From positions 1-12,019 of the forward strand of contig JAQCAN010000049.1 of NCBI GenBank assembly GCA_027621335.1: a DNA stretch of 12,019 nt, in the 5' to 3' direction. The DNA comes from Bacteroidota bacterium (lineage in GTDB: Bacteria > Bacteroidota > Bacteroidia > Flavobacteriales_D > JABDKJ01). This document shows, in pieces, positions 1-6,622 of this stretch (its first letter is position 1; each line of letters opens with the position of its first letter). The notes below the pieces were generated by a model. It saw nothing but the letters and a program-made list of their open reading frames with translations, made no database searches and had not been told where the DNA came from. The position numbers were made by a program, and so were the translations under genes.

Positions 1-148
1 AGGAACGGTGGGACATCTCTAGAATGGAGAGCCCGGTTCCGTTATATTCTACACAGGCTTCAGCGGCTTTCTTCATCACTTCTTCAGGAAGGATGCAAGG
101 TCCAGCGCTGTAGTTATGGACTTTCTTGGTCATTGTCATTTCACTCAT
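1..148 (-). CDS. serC: Phosphoserine aminotransferase, N-terminal part (cut by window edge)
   Basis: SerC is a PLP enzyme that transaminates 3-phosphohydroxypyruvate with glutamate to phosphoserine, the second step of serine synthesis in the cytoplasm; it also serves pyridoxal phosphate synthesis in some bacteria. Only the first 49 codons are present. They read MSEMTMTKKVHNYSAGPC, then ILPEEV, and end NGTGLSILEMSHRS. The (H)N(Y/F)SAGPC.LP opening and the SHRS motif, whose Arg contacts the substrate phosphate in known SerC structures, are diagnostic of the family. ATG codons at 148, 139 and 133 all fit. The last gives MTKKVHNYSAGP, closest to the usual short N-terminus, but I annotate the longest. 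No clear Shine-Dalgarno sequence is visible. The gene follows the DUF1853 gene by 46 bases on the same strand and could be co-transcribed or have its own promoter. Confidence 0.93.
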   Translation of the reverse strand, partial: MSEMTMTKKVHNYSAGPCILPEEVMKKAAEACVEYNGTGLSILEMSHRS

Positions 149-194
149 GATGCGAAGGTAAGCAGTGTCTATAACTGGACAAGTGGAGTGTGTC

Positions 195-1025
195 TTAAGT
201 TGCCGTCACAAATTGCTTTTTTTCAACGCCTTGATCACTGAAAGAGAGTAGAACAGGTCTCCCTTCCTTGACCGCTTCAATAAGAGTCACTGTGATTTCG
301 CTCAAAGGCATGGCTTTGGACCTGTCAAATGGCATGAGCCAATCAGGTTTTTCTTGGTTAAGAGCCAGAATCCCAACAGAATCGAACGTCATGAATTTCT
401 CCAAAGCCATCCACTCGCCTTTGAGCGCCTTTGGATTGATTGATTCAGTCAATTGAAGACGTCCTCCATGAGGGGAATAAAGTTCCCCAAGGAAGCAGAG
501 CTGCTGACTCACCGTAGATGGGTCGATGCTCCATTGGTCTAACAAAGGCCTTGTCAACGAATGGTGCAAGAGAGGGAACTGATGCTCAGCCAGGTGCTCT
601 AGTTTCCATGTTAATCGGTCCTTACGGCCTGGCCCAATCCACACGCCCAAAGGCTCACCCCCTTCCTCTGCATCATGGATGAAGTATTTATAGACCATCT
701 CCATGTGGATGACCTTCTCTTTTTCCTTATCGAAGATCAGAAAATCCAATTCCCCGATGGTCCGTCCCGTATCAGGCACTTGAAGGCCATGTACAATGAG
801 GTCGTAGCGATCAGACCTCTCAATGGCCTCCGCCATGAGCTGCTCCATCTGCTTGCCTTGAGGACGTAAGGTGATGTCGATGGGCCGAGCTTGCGAAGAT
901 GAAAGAGATGGAAAATCGAAAAGCTCTATCCCTTCGATCGGAGAATTGAGGAAAAGACTCTGACTGTTCAAGAAAGCTGACCAGCGCTCATCCGTAAGTG
1001 GGATATGGGATGGACTCGAACTCAA
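195..1025 (-). CDS. DUF1853 family protein (nuclease-like fold predicted)
   Basis: A 276-residue protein of the DUF1853 family, whose function is not established. The family core is clear: GELDFLIFDKEK at about residues 91-102, HMEMVYKYF at 107-115, and WIGPGRKDRL followed by WKLEHLAEHQFPLL at about 129-152. The arrangement GELD, then E109 and K113 in a strand, resembles the PD-(D/E)xK restriction-endonuclease-like core, so a nucleic-acid-related role is possible but is inference. The reading frame is open back to a GTG at 1073 inside the thiolase gene. I prefer the TTG at 1025-1023 because it overlaps the thiolase TGA stop as TTGA, the geometry of translational re-initiation, and because the extra upstream residues (RRGGARLCRHH) look like an antisense-frame artefact. 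The next ATG would remove about 58 residues. There is no signal peptide or membrane segment. Family confidence is high; start and function are uncertain. Confidence 0.85.
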   Translation of the reverse strand: MSSSPSHIPLTDERWSAFLNSQSLFLNSPIEGIELFDFPSLSSSQARPIDITLRPQGKQMEQLMAEAIERSDRYDLIVHGLQVPDTGRTIGELDFLIFDKEKEKVIHMEMVYKYFIHDAEEGGEPLGVWIGPGRKDRLTWKLEHLAEHQFPLLHHSLTRPLLDQWSIDPSTVSQQLCFLGELYSPHGGRLQLTESINPKALKGEWMALEKFMTFDSVGILALNQEKPDWLMPFDRSKAMPLSEITVTLIEAVKEGRPVLLSFSDQGVEKKQFVTAT

Positions 1026-2236
1026 GTCACCCGCTCGATGATGGCGGCATAGCCTTGCCCCACCCCTACGCACATGGTGACCAAGGCATAGCGTTTCTGT
1101 TGGAGTTCCAGTTCTAGAGCCGCAGTAAGAAGCAGGCGCCCCCCCGTCATACCGAGCGGATGCCCGAGGGCGATGGCCCCGCCATTCGGGTTCACCCGCA
1201 CATCATCATCCTTCAAACCCATTTCACGCATGCAGGCCAAAGACTGCGCAGCAAAGGCTTCATTCAATTCGATGACGTCCATTTGATCCAAGCTGAGCCC
1301 TGCTCGTTTCAGTGCAAGTGCAGACGCCTTCACGGGGCCTATACCCATGATGCGAGGTTCTACGCCCACCACGGCAGAAGTCAGGATTTTAGCCTTGGGC
1401 TTGAGCCCATGGGTCTTTAGCCCTTTTTCTGAGGCGATGAGCAAGGCTACGGCTCCATCGTTCAGTCCAGACGAATTACCAGCCGTCACTGAACCCCCTT
1501 CCTTGCGGAATGCTGGACGCAGCTTGGCAAGACCCTCAAGGGTGCTGCCCGGCTTCACGAACTCATCTCTTTCGAAGAGAAGAGGATCCCCTTTGCGCTG
1601 AGGGATTTTCACAGGGGCGATCTCCTTCTCCAATCGGCCATTCTCTTGTGCGGCCTTGGCCTTCATCTGCGAGCGATATGCGAATGCATCCTGATCGTCA
1701 CGATTGATGCCATAGAGATTGACCAGATTCTCAGCCGTCTCACCCATACCTTCCGAGCCATAGAGGGCGTCCAAAGCCGGGTTGATGAAGCGCCAACCGA
1801 AGCTGCTATCGAACATCTGGGCATCTCGTCCAAAAGAGCATGAAGTCTTTGAGATGACCCAGGGTCCACGGGTCATATTCTCCACTCCGCCTGCCAGGAA
1901 GAGGTCTCCCTCACCTGCGCAAATGGCGCGATGGGCATGGACGGCTGCACTGAGTCCTGAACTGCACAGCCGATTGACCGTTTCTCCAGGCACTGTATAA
2001 GGCAAACCTGCTAGGAGTAAGGCCATTCGCGAGACATTGCGATTGTCCTCCCCAGCCTGATTGGCACAACCAAGGATGACATCATCAATAGCTTCCTTGG
2101 GCACGGAAGTATAACGCTCCATAAGCTCACGGAGCACATGGGCTGCTAGGTCATCCGTGCGCACAGCACTCAATGTGCCAGTAAAACTTCCTATCGGGCT
2201 TCGAAGCCCATCGATGATATAACTCATAGAAAACAT
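1022..2236 (-). CDS. pcaF: 3-oxoadipyl-CoA thiolase (acetyl-CoA acyltransferase)
   Basis: This is a degradative thiolase, which cleaves a 3-oxoacyl-CoA with CoA to acetyl-CoA and a shortened acyl-CoA. The closest match I recognise is the PcaF/PaaJ group acting on 3-oxoadipyl-CoA at the end of the beta-ketoadipate and phenylacetate pathways. It has the full length of about 400 residues. The nucleophile is Cys91 in NRLCSSG, with His359 in GGAIALGHPLG and Cys389 in TMCVGVGQG. The stretches GCANQAGEDNRNV (56-68) and GWRFINP (147-153) are especially PcaF-like. ATG codons exist at 2236 and 2227. The second (MSYIIDGLRSPIG) fits the usual N-terminus slightly better; I kept the longer form. No other aromatic-degradation genes lie in the window, so a general beta-oxidation role cannot be excluded. 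The stop codon overlaps the putative TTG start of the DUF1853 gene. Confidence 0.93.
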   Translation of the reverse strand: MFSMSYIIDGLRSPIGSFTGTLSAVRTDDLAAHVLRELMERYTSVPKEAIDDVILGCANQAGEDNRNVSRMALLLAGLPYTVPGETVNRLCSSGLSAAVHAHRAICAGEGDLFLAGGVENMTRGPWVISKTSCSFGRDAQMFDSSFGWRFINPALDALYGSEGMGETAENLVNLYGINRDDQDAFAYRSQMKAKAAQENGRLEKEIAPVKIPQRKGDPLLFERDEFVKPGSTLEGLAKLRPAFRKEGGSVTAGNSSGLNDGAVALLIASEKGLKTHGLKPKAKILTSAVVGVEPRIMGIGPVKASALALKRAGLSLDQMDVIELNEAFAAQSLACMREMGLKDDDVRVNPNGGAIALGHPLGMTGGRLLLTAALELELQQKRYALVTMCVGVGQGYAAIIERVT

Positions 2237-2248
2237 GTTAAGAGGGCA

Positions 2249-2282
2249 CTAAGATAGCGAAGGTCTTCAGGCCCATTTCAAA
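2249..2282 (-). promoter_or_regulatory. Weak candidate Bacteroidota promoter for the thiolase gene
   Basis: On the minus strand TTTG (2282-2279) is followed 22 bases later by TATCTTAG (2256-2249), one mismatch from the Bacteroidota -7 consensus TAnnTTTG. It sits just before the thiolase ATG at 2236 or 2227. The spacing is a little long and the last part of the -7 box is imperfect, so this may be chance. The gap is only 53 bases and read-through from the upstream gene is equally likely. Confidence 0.25.
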
Positions 2283-2289
2283 TGAGTAC

Positions 2290-2700
2290 CTACCTGAATG
2301 GTGACTTATGGACATCACCTAGATCCTCGTCCAGCTCATTTACCAAGATACGCAGCCGCAGTGCGAACATCAGATAGGCTTTCAATCCTTTTTTGGCCAA
2401 CCACTGTTCAGCGCTTGCATCTTCCAGCGAGCATTCGACCACCTTCTTCAAGACCTCCATCCCATGTTTGGAAAGCCATTCCCCAGCTTCATTCCGTCCA
2501 TTGATAAGCTCCACCATGGCCACCATCTCGGGGTGCTTGTTCTCAAAGAGCCAGGTATCCGCTTCAGCGCTTCCTTTCAAGGATCTGGTGAACATAATGA
2601 GTTCCGCATAGCCATTGGTCACAAGCCATCCTGTGATGTCCTCGTTGCCCCGAAGGGCCTCGCTCCACGCAATGATGATCTTATCGGGATAGGTTCTCAT
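2290..2700 (-). CDS. Small protein of four tandem 25-residue WL repeats
   Basis: A 136-residue protein that I do not assign to a named family. Residues 15-114 divide without gaps into four 25-residue units, opening ALRGNEDITGWL, SLKGSAEADTWL, LINGRNEAGEWL and CSLEDASAEQWL. The tryptophans fall at 25, 50, 75 and 100, each followed by Leu; position 8 is often Ala, and a basic or Gly-containing turn and a second amphipathic segment follow. This pattern suggests two short helices per repeat, an alpha-solenoid-like scaffold for protein contacts, but that is inference. A charged tail (ELDEDLGDVHKSPFR) ends it. It has no signal peptide or membrane helix, so it is probably cytoplasmic. The ATG at 2700 is preferred; a TTG three codons upstream (2709) is possible. 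It lies 31 bases after rluD and 53 before the thiolase gene on the same strand, so operon membership is likely. Confidence 0.82.
   Translation of the reverse strand: MRTYPDKIIIAWSEALRGNEDITGWLVTNGYAELIMFTRSLKGSAEADTWLFENKHPEMVAMVELINGRNEAGEWLSKHGMEVLKKVVECSLEDASAEQWLAKKGLKAYLMFALRLRILVNELDEDLGDVHKSPFR
2359..2658 (-). repeat. Four tandem 75-base coding units (25-residue WL repeats)
   Basis: Four consecutive units of exactly 75 bases encode the repeats of the small WL protein. Conserved positions are small or acidic residues at 4-9, Trp at 11, Leu at 12 and a hydrophobic pair near 20-21. The repeats are diverged at DNA level, so this is an old protein-level duplication and not a recent slippage repeat. 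Confidence 0.8.
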
Positions 2701-2731
2701 TGAACACAAAACTTCACTTCAGAATACTCGT

Positions 2732-3787
2732 CTAATGCCTAGAGGCAATATAATTCCGCCACTTCTCTATGACGCTTCTCATATCCTCAGGCATCTCTGA
2801 TTCAAAGCTGAGCCATTCTCCTGTTCTGGGATGGGTAAAGCCGAGGCTCTTCGCATGAAGGGCTTGTCTCGGTAGCATCTTGAAGCAATTGTCCACGAAC
2901 TGCTTGTACTTGGTGAAGGAGGTCCCTTTGACCAACTTATCCCCTCCATATTCGAAGTCACCGAAGAGCGGATGACCTATGAATTTCATATGCGCTCTGA
3001 TCTGGTGCGTGCGTCCTGTTTCCAATTTGCACTCCACCAAGGTCACATAGCCCAAGCGCTCCAAGACTTTGTAATGAGTTACCGCATGCTTCCCATGCTC
3101 TCCATCAGGAAAGACATCCATGACCTTGCGATTTTTCAAGCTGCGACCTATGTTCCCTTCAATGGTACCATCCTCCTCCAAGTCGCCCCAAGCTAGGGCC
3201 ACATACCTGCGGTCTGTGCTACGGTCATAGAACTGCTTGGATAATTTGGTCAGGGCATCTTCCGTCTTGGCGATGATCATGACCCCAGAGGTCAATTTAT
3301 CCAATCGATGAACCAGTCCCGGACGGTTATCGTGAGGGCCTTTGGTCTCAGGGAGATTTCCGAAGTGGAACATCAGCGCATTCACTAACGTTCCAGTGTA
3401 ATTCCCATAGCCTGGATGCACCACGATACCGGCAGGCTTCTCTATGACCACCAGATCCTCATCCTCATAATGGATATCCAGCGGAATGTCCTCCGGAATG
3501 AGCTCGATCTCTCTGATCGGATAGGGCATCACGATGCTCACCTCATCTCTTGGACGAATCCTGTAGTTGGGTTTCACCTCTTTGCCATTGACCTTGATGT
3601 TGCCATTCTTGGCGGCCGACTGGATCTTGGACCGGGAGGTATTGGGAACCCGATCCATCAGGAACAGGTCGATACGCAGAAGCTCTTGTCCAGGATCCGC
3701 TACAAAACGGTAATGTTCATAGAGGTCATCCTGCTCCAAGTCCGATTCGAAATCGGGAGATTCAGGTGAATTATCGTTGGATGACAA
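2732..3787 (-). CDS. rluD: RluA/RluD-family 23S rRNA pseudouridine synthase
   Basis: RluD-type enzymes isomerise uridines to pseudouridine, in E. coli at 1911, 1915 and 1917 of 23S rRNA helix 69. The protein (351 residues from the chosen start) has an N-terminal S4 RNA-binding domain (about 39-85, including NGKEVKPNYRIRPRDEV), then the catalytic domain with HRLDKLTSGV, where Asp163 is the predicted nucleophile, and ETGRTHQIRAH at about 256-266. The acidic DDLYEHYR lead-in before the S4 domain is typical of Bacteroidota homologues. No ATG exists near the expected N-terminus. The TTG at 3787 gives MSSNDNSPESPD and overlaps the preceding gene by 17 bases; a second TTG at 3739 is possible. The frame stays open further upstream to 3922, but only inside the preceding gene. 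Leu replaces the more usual Asp/Asn after HRLDK. The symbol denotes family type; exact target sites are not proven. Confidence 0.92.
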   Translation of the reverse strand: MSSNDNSPESPDFESDLEQDDLYEHYRFVADPGQELLRIDLFLMDRVPNTSRSKIQSAAKNGNIKVNGKEVKPNYRIRPRDEVSIVMPYPIREIELIPEDIPLDIHYEDEDLVVIEKPAGIVVHPGYGNYTGTLVNALMFHFGNLPETKGPHDNRPGLVHRLDKLTSGVMIIAKTEDALTKLSKQFYDRSTDRRYVALAWGDLEEDGTIEGNIGRSLKNRKVMDVFPDGEHGKHAVTHYKVLERLGYVTLVECKLETGRTHQIRAHMKFIGHPLFGDFEYGGDKLVKGTSFTKYKQFVDNCFKMLPRQALHAKSLGFTHPRTGEWLSFESEMPEDMRSVIEKWRNYIASRH

Positions 3788-5627
3788 AGGCGTGTTGATT
3801 AAGAAGGGACCCTTCTGTGATGAGTATGAGCTGATAGAGACCTTCAGCCAGATGGTGTGTATCGATGCGTCTGTGTCGATCAAGGAGACCCTCATGGACC
3901 ACTCTTCCTGAGACATCCACAATGATGACCTGTATTGGGTCCTGGTGGTCCATGCTCAGGTAGAGTTCATCCGAGGTGGGATTAGGCCAAAGCTTCAGTG
4001 GCGGGCGATCCAAGTCAGGAACTCCGGTTAACAAGGGGTCTTTCAAACTGGTCACCACCGGACGGATGAGCAAGCTTCCAGTGATGGTGCTCTGAATCCA
4101 TCCTGCACCCGTATCGTAGAACAAACGATTTGTATTGTTCTCAACGTTCTTATCGTTCCCTACGTTCAATCGCTCCGTCCCAACCTGTGTCCAACCGAAG
4201 AAATACGACCCGGCATCAAGGGCCAAGATGGTGTCCTGTAACATATACCGCACCCATCCATCACCGGGCGCATACTCAGGATTCCTTGGGACCAGATCCT
4301 GATAGACGATCTCACTGGGCGAATCGGAGAATTCATCCCAGATGGTGAGGTAGAAGAGCTCATTATCCACATTGATGGAAACAGGAAGGAAGAAGAAGTC
4401 CACTGCGATGATGGAATCCGCACTGAGGAGGTCTATCCTATAGGCGACATCAGCCCCAGGTGAGTTCACCACCCCATAACCACGCTCGGGTTCTCCGTCA
4501 TCATAGGCATAATAATCCCTGAAACGTTGCGTGAGGGTGAAGTGGTTGTTCTCCTCAAAGAGGTCAGGGCTGGTATTGAAGTTGAATTCGACACCAAAAT
4601 CCGCACAGGTATCATTCACATTCACAGGGAAGGTGTAGGAATTGGGCGCGCTGTTCAACTCATGCGTGAGGATGAGGTCGCTGCTGGCTGAGATGGAAGG
4701 CTCGGCAGGGTCAGGGAAAAGACCCAGCGAAGCTGCATCGTAGCTCACTTCGTAGGACACTTGGTCTACAAAGGCTCCCAAGGTGTTCAGGTTGCGTATG
4801 ACCGTATTGATGGCAGGCAAGGTCAGTACCCCTGCGTTCTGCTGATAGACCTTCCAAGGCACGGAGGTATAGCCGTTGTTCAAGACAGTCTTCACAGGGG
4901 CTTGAAATCCTACGTCTATGATGACGTCATCCTCCAAGGAGCGGTTCTCCCCCAGATAGATCCAATCGACCATCCAGTGGTCCAGACTACCTGAAAGGGT
5001 CGCATAGTTCCTGAAGCGGAACTTGAATCCATCCATGAGATAATCCGCACTGTTCACAGGTAATTGCACCTGCTGGAAGGGAGAGACCACTGTGCCATTC
5101 ATGAACCATTGCTTCACCCATACGCTATCTGTTGGCCTGAAGAAATCCAAGACCAAGGAATCAGCTGGATCAGGAAGCTCCCCCAATCCTTCTGCTTGGT
5201 AGAAAAAACTAAGAATGACCTCTTGCCTATCCTGAAGATCTATGTCCAATGATTCCAAAGTATCAGCCGGGCCATAGGAGGTGGAGAATGAGAAGTCATA
5301 TGGATATCCAGTCTTATCCAGACCATCGAAGACGGCCACACCCACCGATGGGGGCTCTAAACCGAAACCCAAACTGCGCTTGGCACTATTACCGGTCCAG
5401 AAGATGACATTCCCTGCTGCATTACCCGGAAAATGGTCTTGACTGAAATCGTCTATGAAAGGAAGTTCCAATGAAGTCGAGGACTTGTTCAGATCTGTGC
5501 CATAGGCCCTTACCGCTTCAGCTCTTTGAATGGAAAGCGAGCTGTAAGGCAAGGGGCTCTCCACCTCTTGGGCAATAAGGATCTGGCTCAGGCTGAGAAA
5601 GAATAGAGGGAGGAATCGTCTTAACAT
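3771..5627 (-). CDS. Secreted T9SS type A sorting-domain protein, function unknown
   Basis: A 618-residue extracytoplasmic protein. Residues 1-20 (MLRRFLPLFFLSLSQILIAQ) form a signal peptide with cleavage probably after Ala19-Gln20. The C-terminus from about 546 is a type A T9SS sorting domain: LWPNPTSDELYL, VDVSGRVVHEG, LAEGLYQLIL and the final AFVIQR. It should be exported by Sec, carried through the outer membrane by PorU/SprA-type T9SS machinery and released or anchored to the surface. The central 520 residues look beta-rich, with Asp/Asn/Ser/Pro and aromatic residues, and show no catalytic motif that I recognise. FIDDFS (57-62) and YAYDDGEPERGYG (373-385) are probably family signatures. 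The start is secure: its ATG lies one base after the PASTA gene's stop, and its stop lies 17 bases inside rluD. That tight packing suggests co-expression with both. A structural or adhesive surface role is plausible but unproven. Confidence 0.9.
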   Translation of the reverse strand: MLRRFLPLFFLSLSQILIAQEVESPLPYSSLSIQRAEAVRAYGTDLNKSSTSLELPFIDDFSQDHFPGNAAGNVIFWTGNSAKRSLGFGLEPPSVGVAVFDGLDKTGYPYDFSFSTSYGPADTLESLDIDLQDRQEVILSFFYQAEGLGELPDPADSLVLDFFRPTDSVWVKQWFMNGTVVSPFQQVQLPVNSADYLMDGFKFRFRNYATLSGSLDHWMVDWIYLGENRSLEDDVIIDVGFQAPVKTVLNNGYTSVPWKVYQQNAGVLTLPAINTVIRNLNTLGAFVDQVSYEVSYDAASLGLFPDPAEPSISASSDLILTHELNSAPNSYTFPVNVNDTCADFGVEFNFNTSPDLFEENNHFTLTQRFRDYYAYDDGEPERGYGVVNSPGADVAYRIDLLSADSIIAVDFFFLPVSINVDNELFYLTIWDEFSDSPSEIVYQDLVPRNPEYAPGDGWVRYMLQDTILALDAGSYFFGWTQVGTERLNVGNDKNVENNTNRLFYDTGAGWIQSTITGSLLIRPVVTSLKDPLLTGVPDLDRPPLKLWPNPTSDELYLSMDHQDPIQVIIVDVSGRVVHEGLLDRHRRIDTHHLAEGLYQLILITEGSLLNQHAFVIQR

Positions 5628-5628
5628 A

Positions 5629-6459
5629 TCAGTTCATCTTATCTTCAATGAGAGAGCGGTCCGTGGTGAGGTAAACGCTTACTTCTCCGCCAATGGAAAG
5701 GTTCCCGCGTTCCTCAGGATCCTGCCTCAGTATGAAGGCGTTCATCGTGTCCGTTCGGCTGTAGCAATCCTCACAGCCACCATAGACGGCACCCATATTC
5801 AACGATACCCGATTCAAAATAGTCTTGGCATCGGCATAGGAATAGCCTTTTATATCCGGCACACTCACGTATTGAGCGCTTTGCTTCCCTAGGACCAGAG
5901 AAACCTTCTCACCTTTATAAAGCTTGGTACCTGGTTTGAGAACAGCGCCATTATACGTCTGTTTGAGAACACAGTCCGTGCATACCTCATCAGGCACGTA
6001 CTCCATATCCTGTATCTCTATGCCGATGATGCCTAGAATATTGATGGCCGCACGTTTGGACATTCCCACCAGGTCGGGCATCTCCACTTTGGGAGGAAGA
6101 TAGGATGCGATGGTGCAATAGACCACTCTATTGGTCTTCACCATACGCTCACGGGCTTCTCCCGTTTCGAGGTCTTTGGTGAAATGCTCAGGAGATTGGG
6201 AAATGATGGATCCAGGTACAGCCTCAGGGACATAGAGGGAATCCTCGACCTTGCATCTCAGCCCCTGCTTCTCCAATAAGGCCTTGCTGGCCTCGAAGTC
6301 CATGCCAGTAAGGTCAGGAACCACCTGTAGATCCCCATGGTCAGTGTATGAAGCCATCCAAGCGAAAAGCAGGAAGAATAGGATGAGCAACACAGCTCCA
6401 GCCATGATGATATGCTTTAGGCCTGCCTTGCTGAAAACGAATCGGATGTAGGAGATCAT
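5629..6459 (-). CDS. PASTA-domain membrane protein without kinase domain
   Basis: A 276-residue bitopic inner-membrane protein. A short cytoplasmic N-terminus (MISYIRFVFSKAGLKH) leads to one membrane helix at about 18-36 (IMAGAVLLILFFLLFAW), then three PASTA domains outside, at about 45-119, 124-192 and 197-266, each opening with a VPDLTG-, MPDLVG- or VPDIKG-like motif. In Gram-positive Ser/Thr kinases and PBPs, PASTA repeats bind peptidoglycan or muropeptides; here no kinase or transpeptidase is fused, as is usual for the Bacteroidota version. CxxC motifs occur at corresponding places in domains two (CTDC) and three (CEDC). I chose ATG 6459 over a TTG at 6477 because the TTG overlaps a good -7 promoter box and the shorter N-terminus fits homologues. 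The gene diverges from ddl and heads the leftward run, with the T9SS cargo one base downstream. A wall-sensing or wall-binding role is inference. Confidence 0.9.
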   Translation of the reverse strand: MISYIRFVFSKAGLKHIIMAGAVLLILFFLLFAWMASYTDHGDLQVVPDLTGMDFEASKALLEKQGLRCKVEDSLYVPEAVPGSIISQSPEHFTKDLETGEARERMVKTNRVVYCTIASYLPPKVEMPDLVGMSKRAAINILGIIGIEIQDMEYVPDEVCTDCVLKQTYNGAVLKPGTKLYKGEKVSLVLGKQSAQYVSVPDIKGYSYADAKTILNRVSLNMGAVYGGCEDCYSRTDTMNAFILRQDPEERGNLSIGGEVSVYLTTDRSLIEDKMN

Positions 6460-6474
6460 GCTTCGAATAATGGG

Positions 6475-6482
6475 CAAAGATA
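6475..6482 (-). promoter_or_regulatory. Candidate -7 promoter box for the PASTA gene run
   Basis: The minus strand reads TATCTTTG, an exact match to the Bacteroidota -7 consensus TAnnTTTG, 15 bases before the chosen ATG at 6459. No good TTG/TTTG -33 box is visible at the normal distance, so the call rests on the -7 element and on its place in a divergent intergenic region. It predicts a very short leader of about 10 bases. Confidence 0.4.
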
Positions 6483-6596
6483 GTCGCTCCAGCCTACTGA
6501 CATAATGCCATAAGGTTGGCCTCCAGGACGATCATTCACCCTAAGGAGATGTTCATAAAAGAGGATGCAGGGCCATAACGCTTGCTGGGACCAACA

Positions 6597-6604
6597 TATT
6601 TTTG
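6597..6604 (+). promoter_or_regulatory. Candidate -7 promoter box for ddl-glmM
   Basis: The plus strand reads TATTTTTG, an exact match to TAnnTTTG, 18 bases before the ddl ATG. A TTG at 6582-6584 lies too close to serve as a standard -33 box. It mirrors the -7 box on the opposite strand about 115 bases away, making this a plausible divergent promoter region. The predicted leader is short. Confidence 0.4.
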
Positions 6605-6622
6605 TGAGGAAACTAGGATCAC

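Noticed and set aside
1026..1073. Longer N-terminus of the DUF1853 protein from GTG 1073
   Set aside because: It lies wholly inside the thiolase C-terminal coding region, adds an Arg/His-rich stretch unlike the family, and the TTG at the thiolase stop gives a coupling-type junction.
1160..1843. Several open frames of 65-86 codons opposite the thiolase gene
   Set aside because: They overlap a gene with full family conservation, are Pro/Arg/Ser-rich, and show no domain or start context; they are antisense shadows.
2359..2658. The 75-base periodicity as a CRISPR or DNA-level tandem repeat
   Set aside because: The similarity is at protein level only; the DNA units are too diverged and have no repeat-spacer layout.
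3788..3922. Extra 45 N-terminal residues for the pseudouridine synthase
   Set aside because: They lie inside the T9SS sorting-domain coding sequence and do not resemble homologues, which begin shortly before the DDLYEHYR segment.
6460..6477. TTG start at 6477 for the PASTA protein
   Set aside because: The codon lies within an exact -7 promoter box, and the ATG at 6459 gives the usual short cytoplasmic N-terminus.
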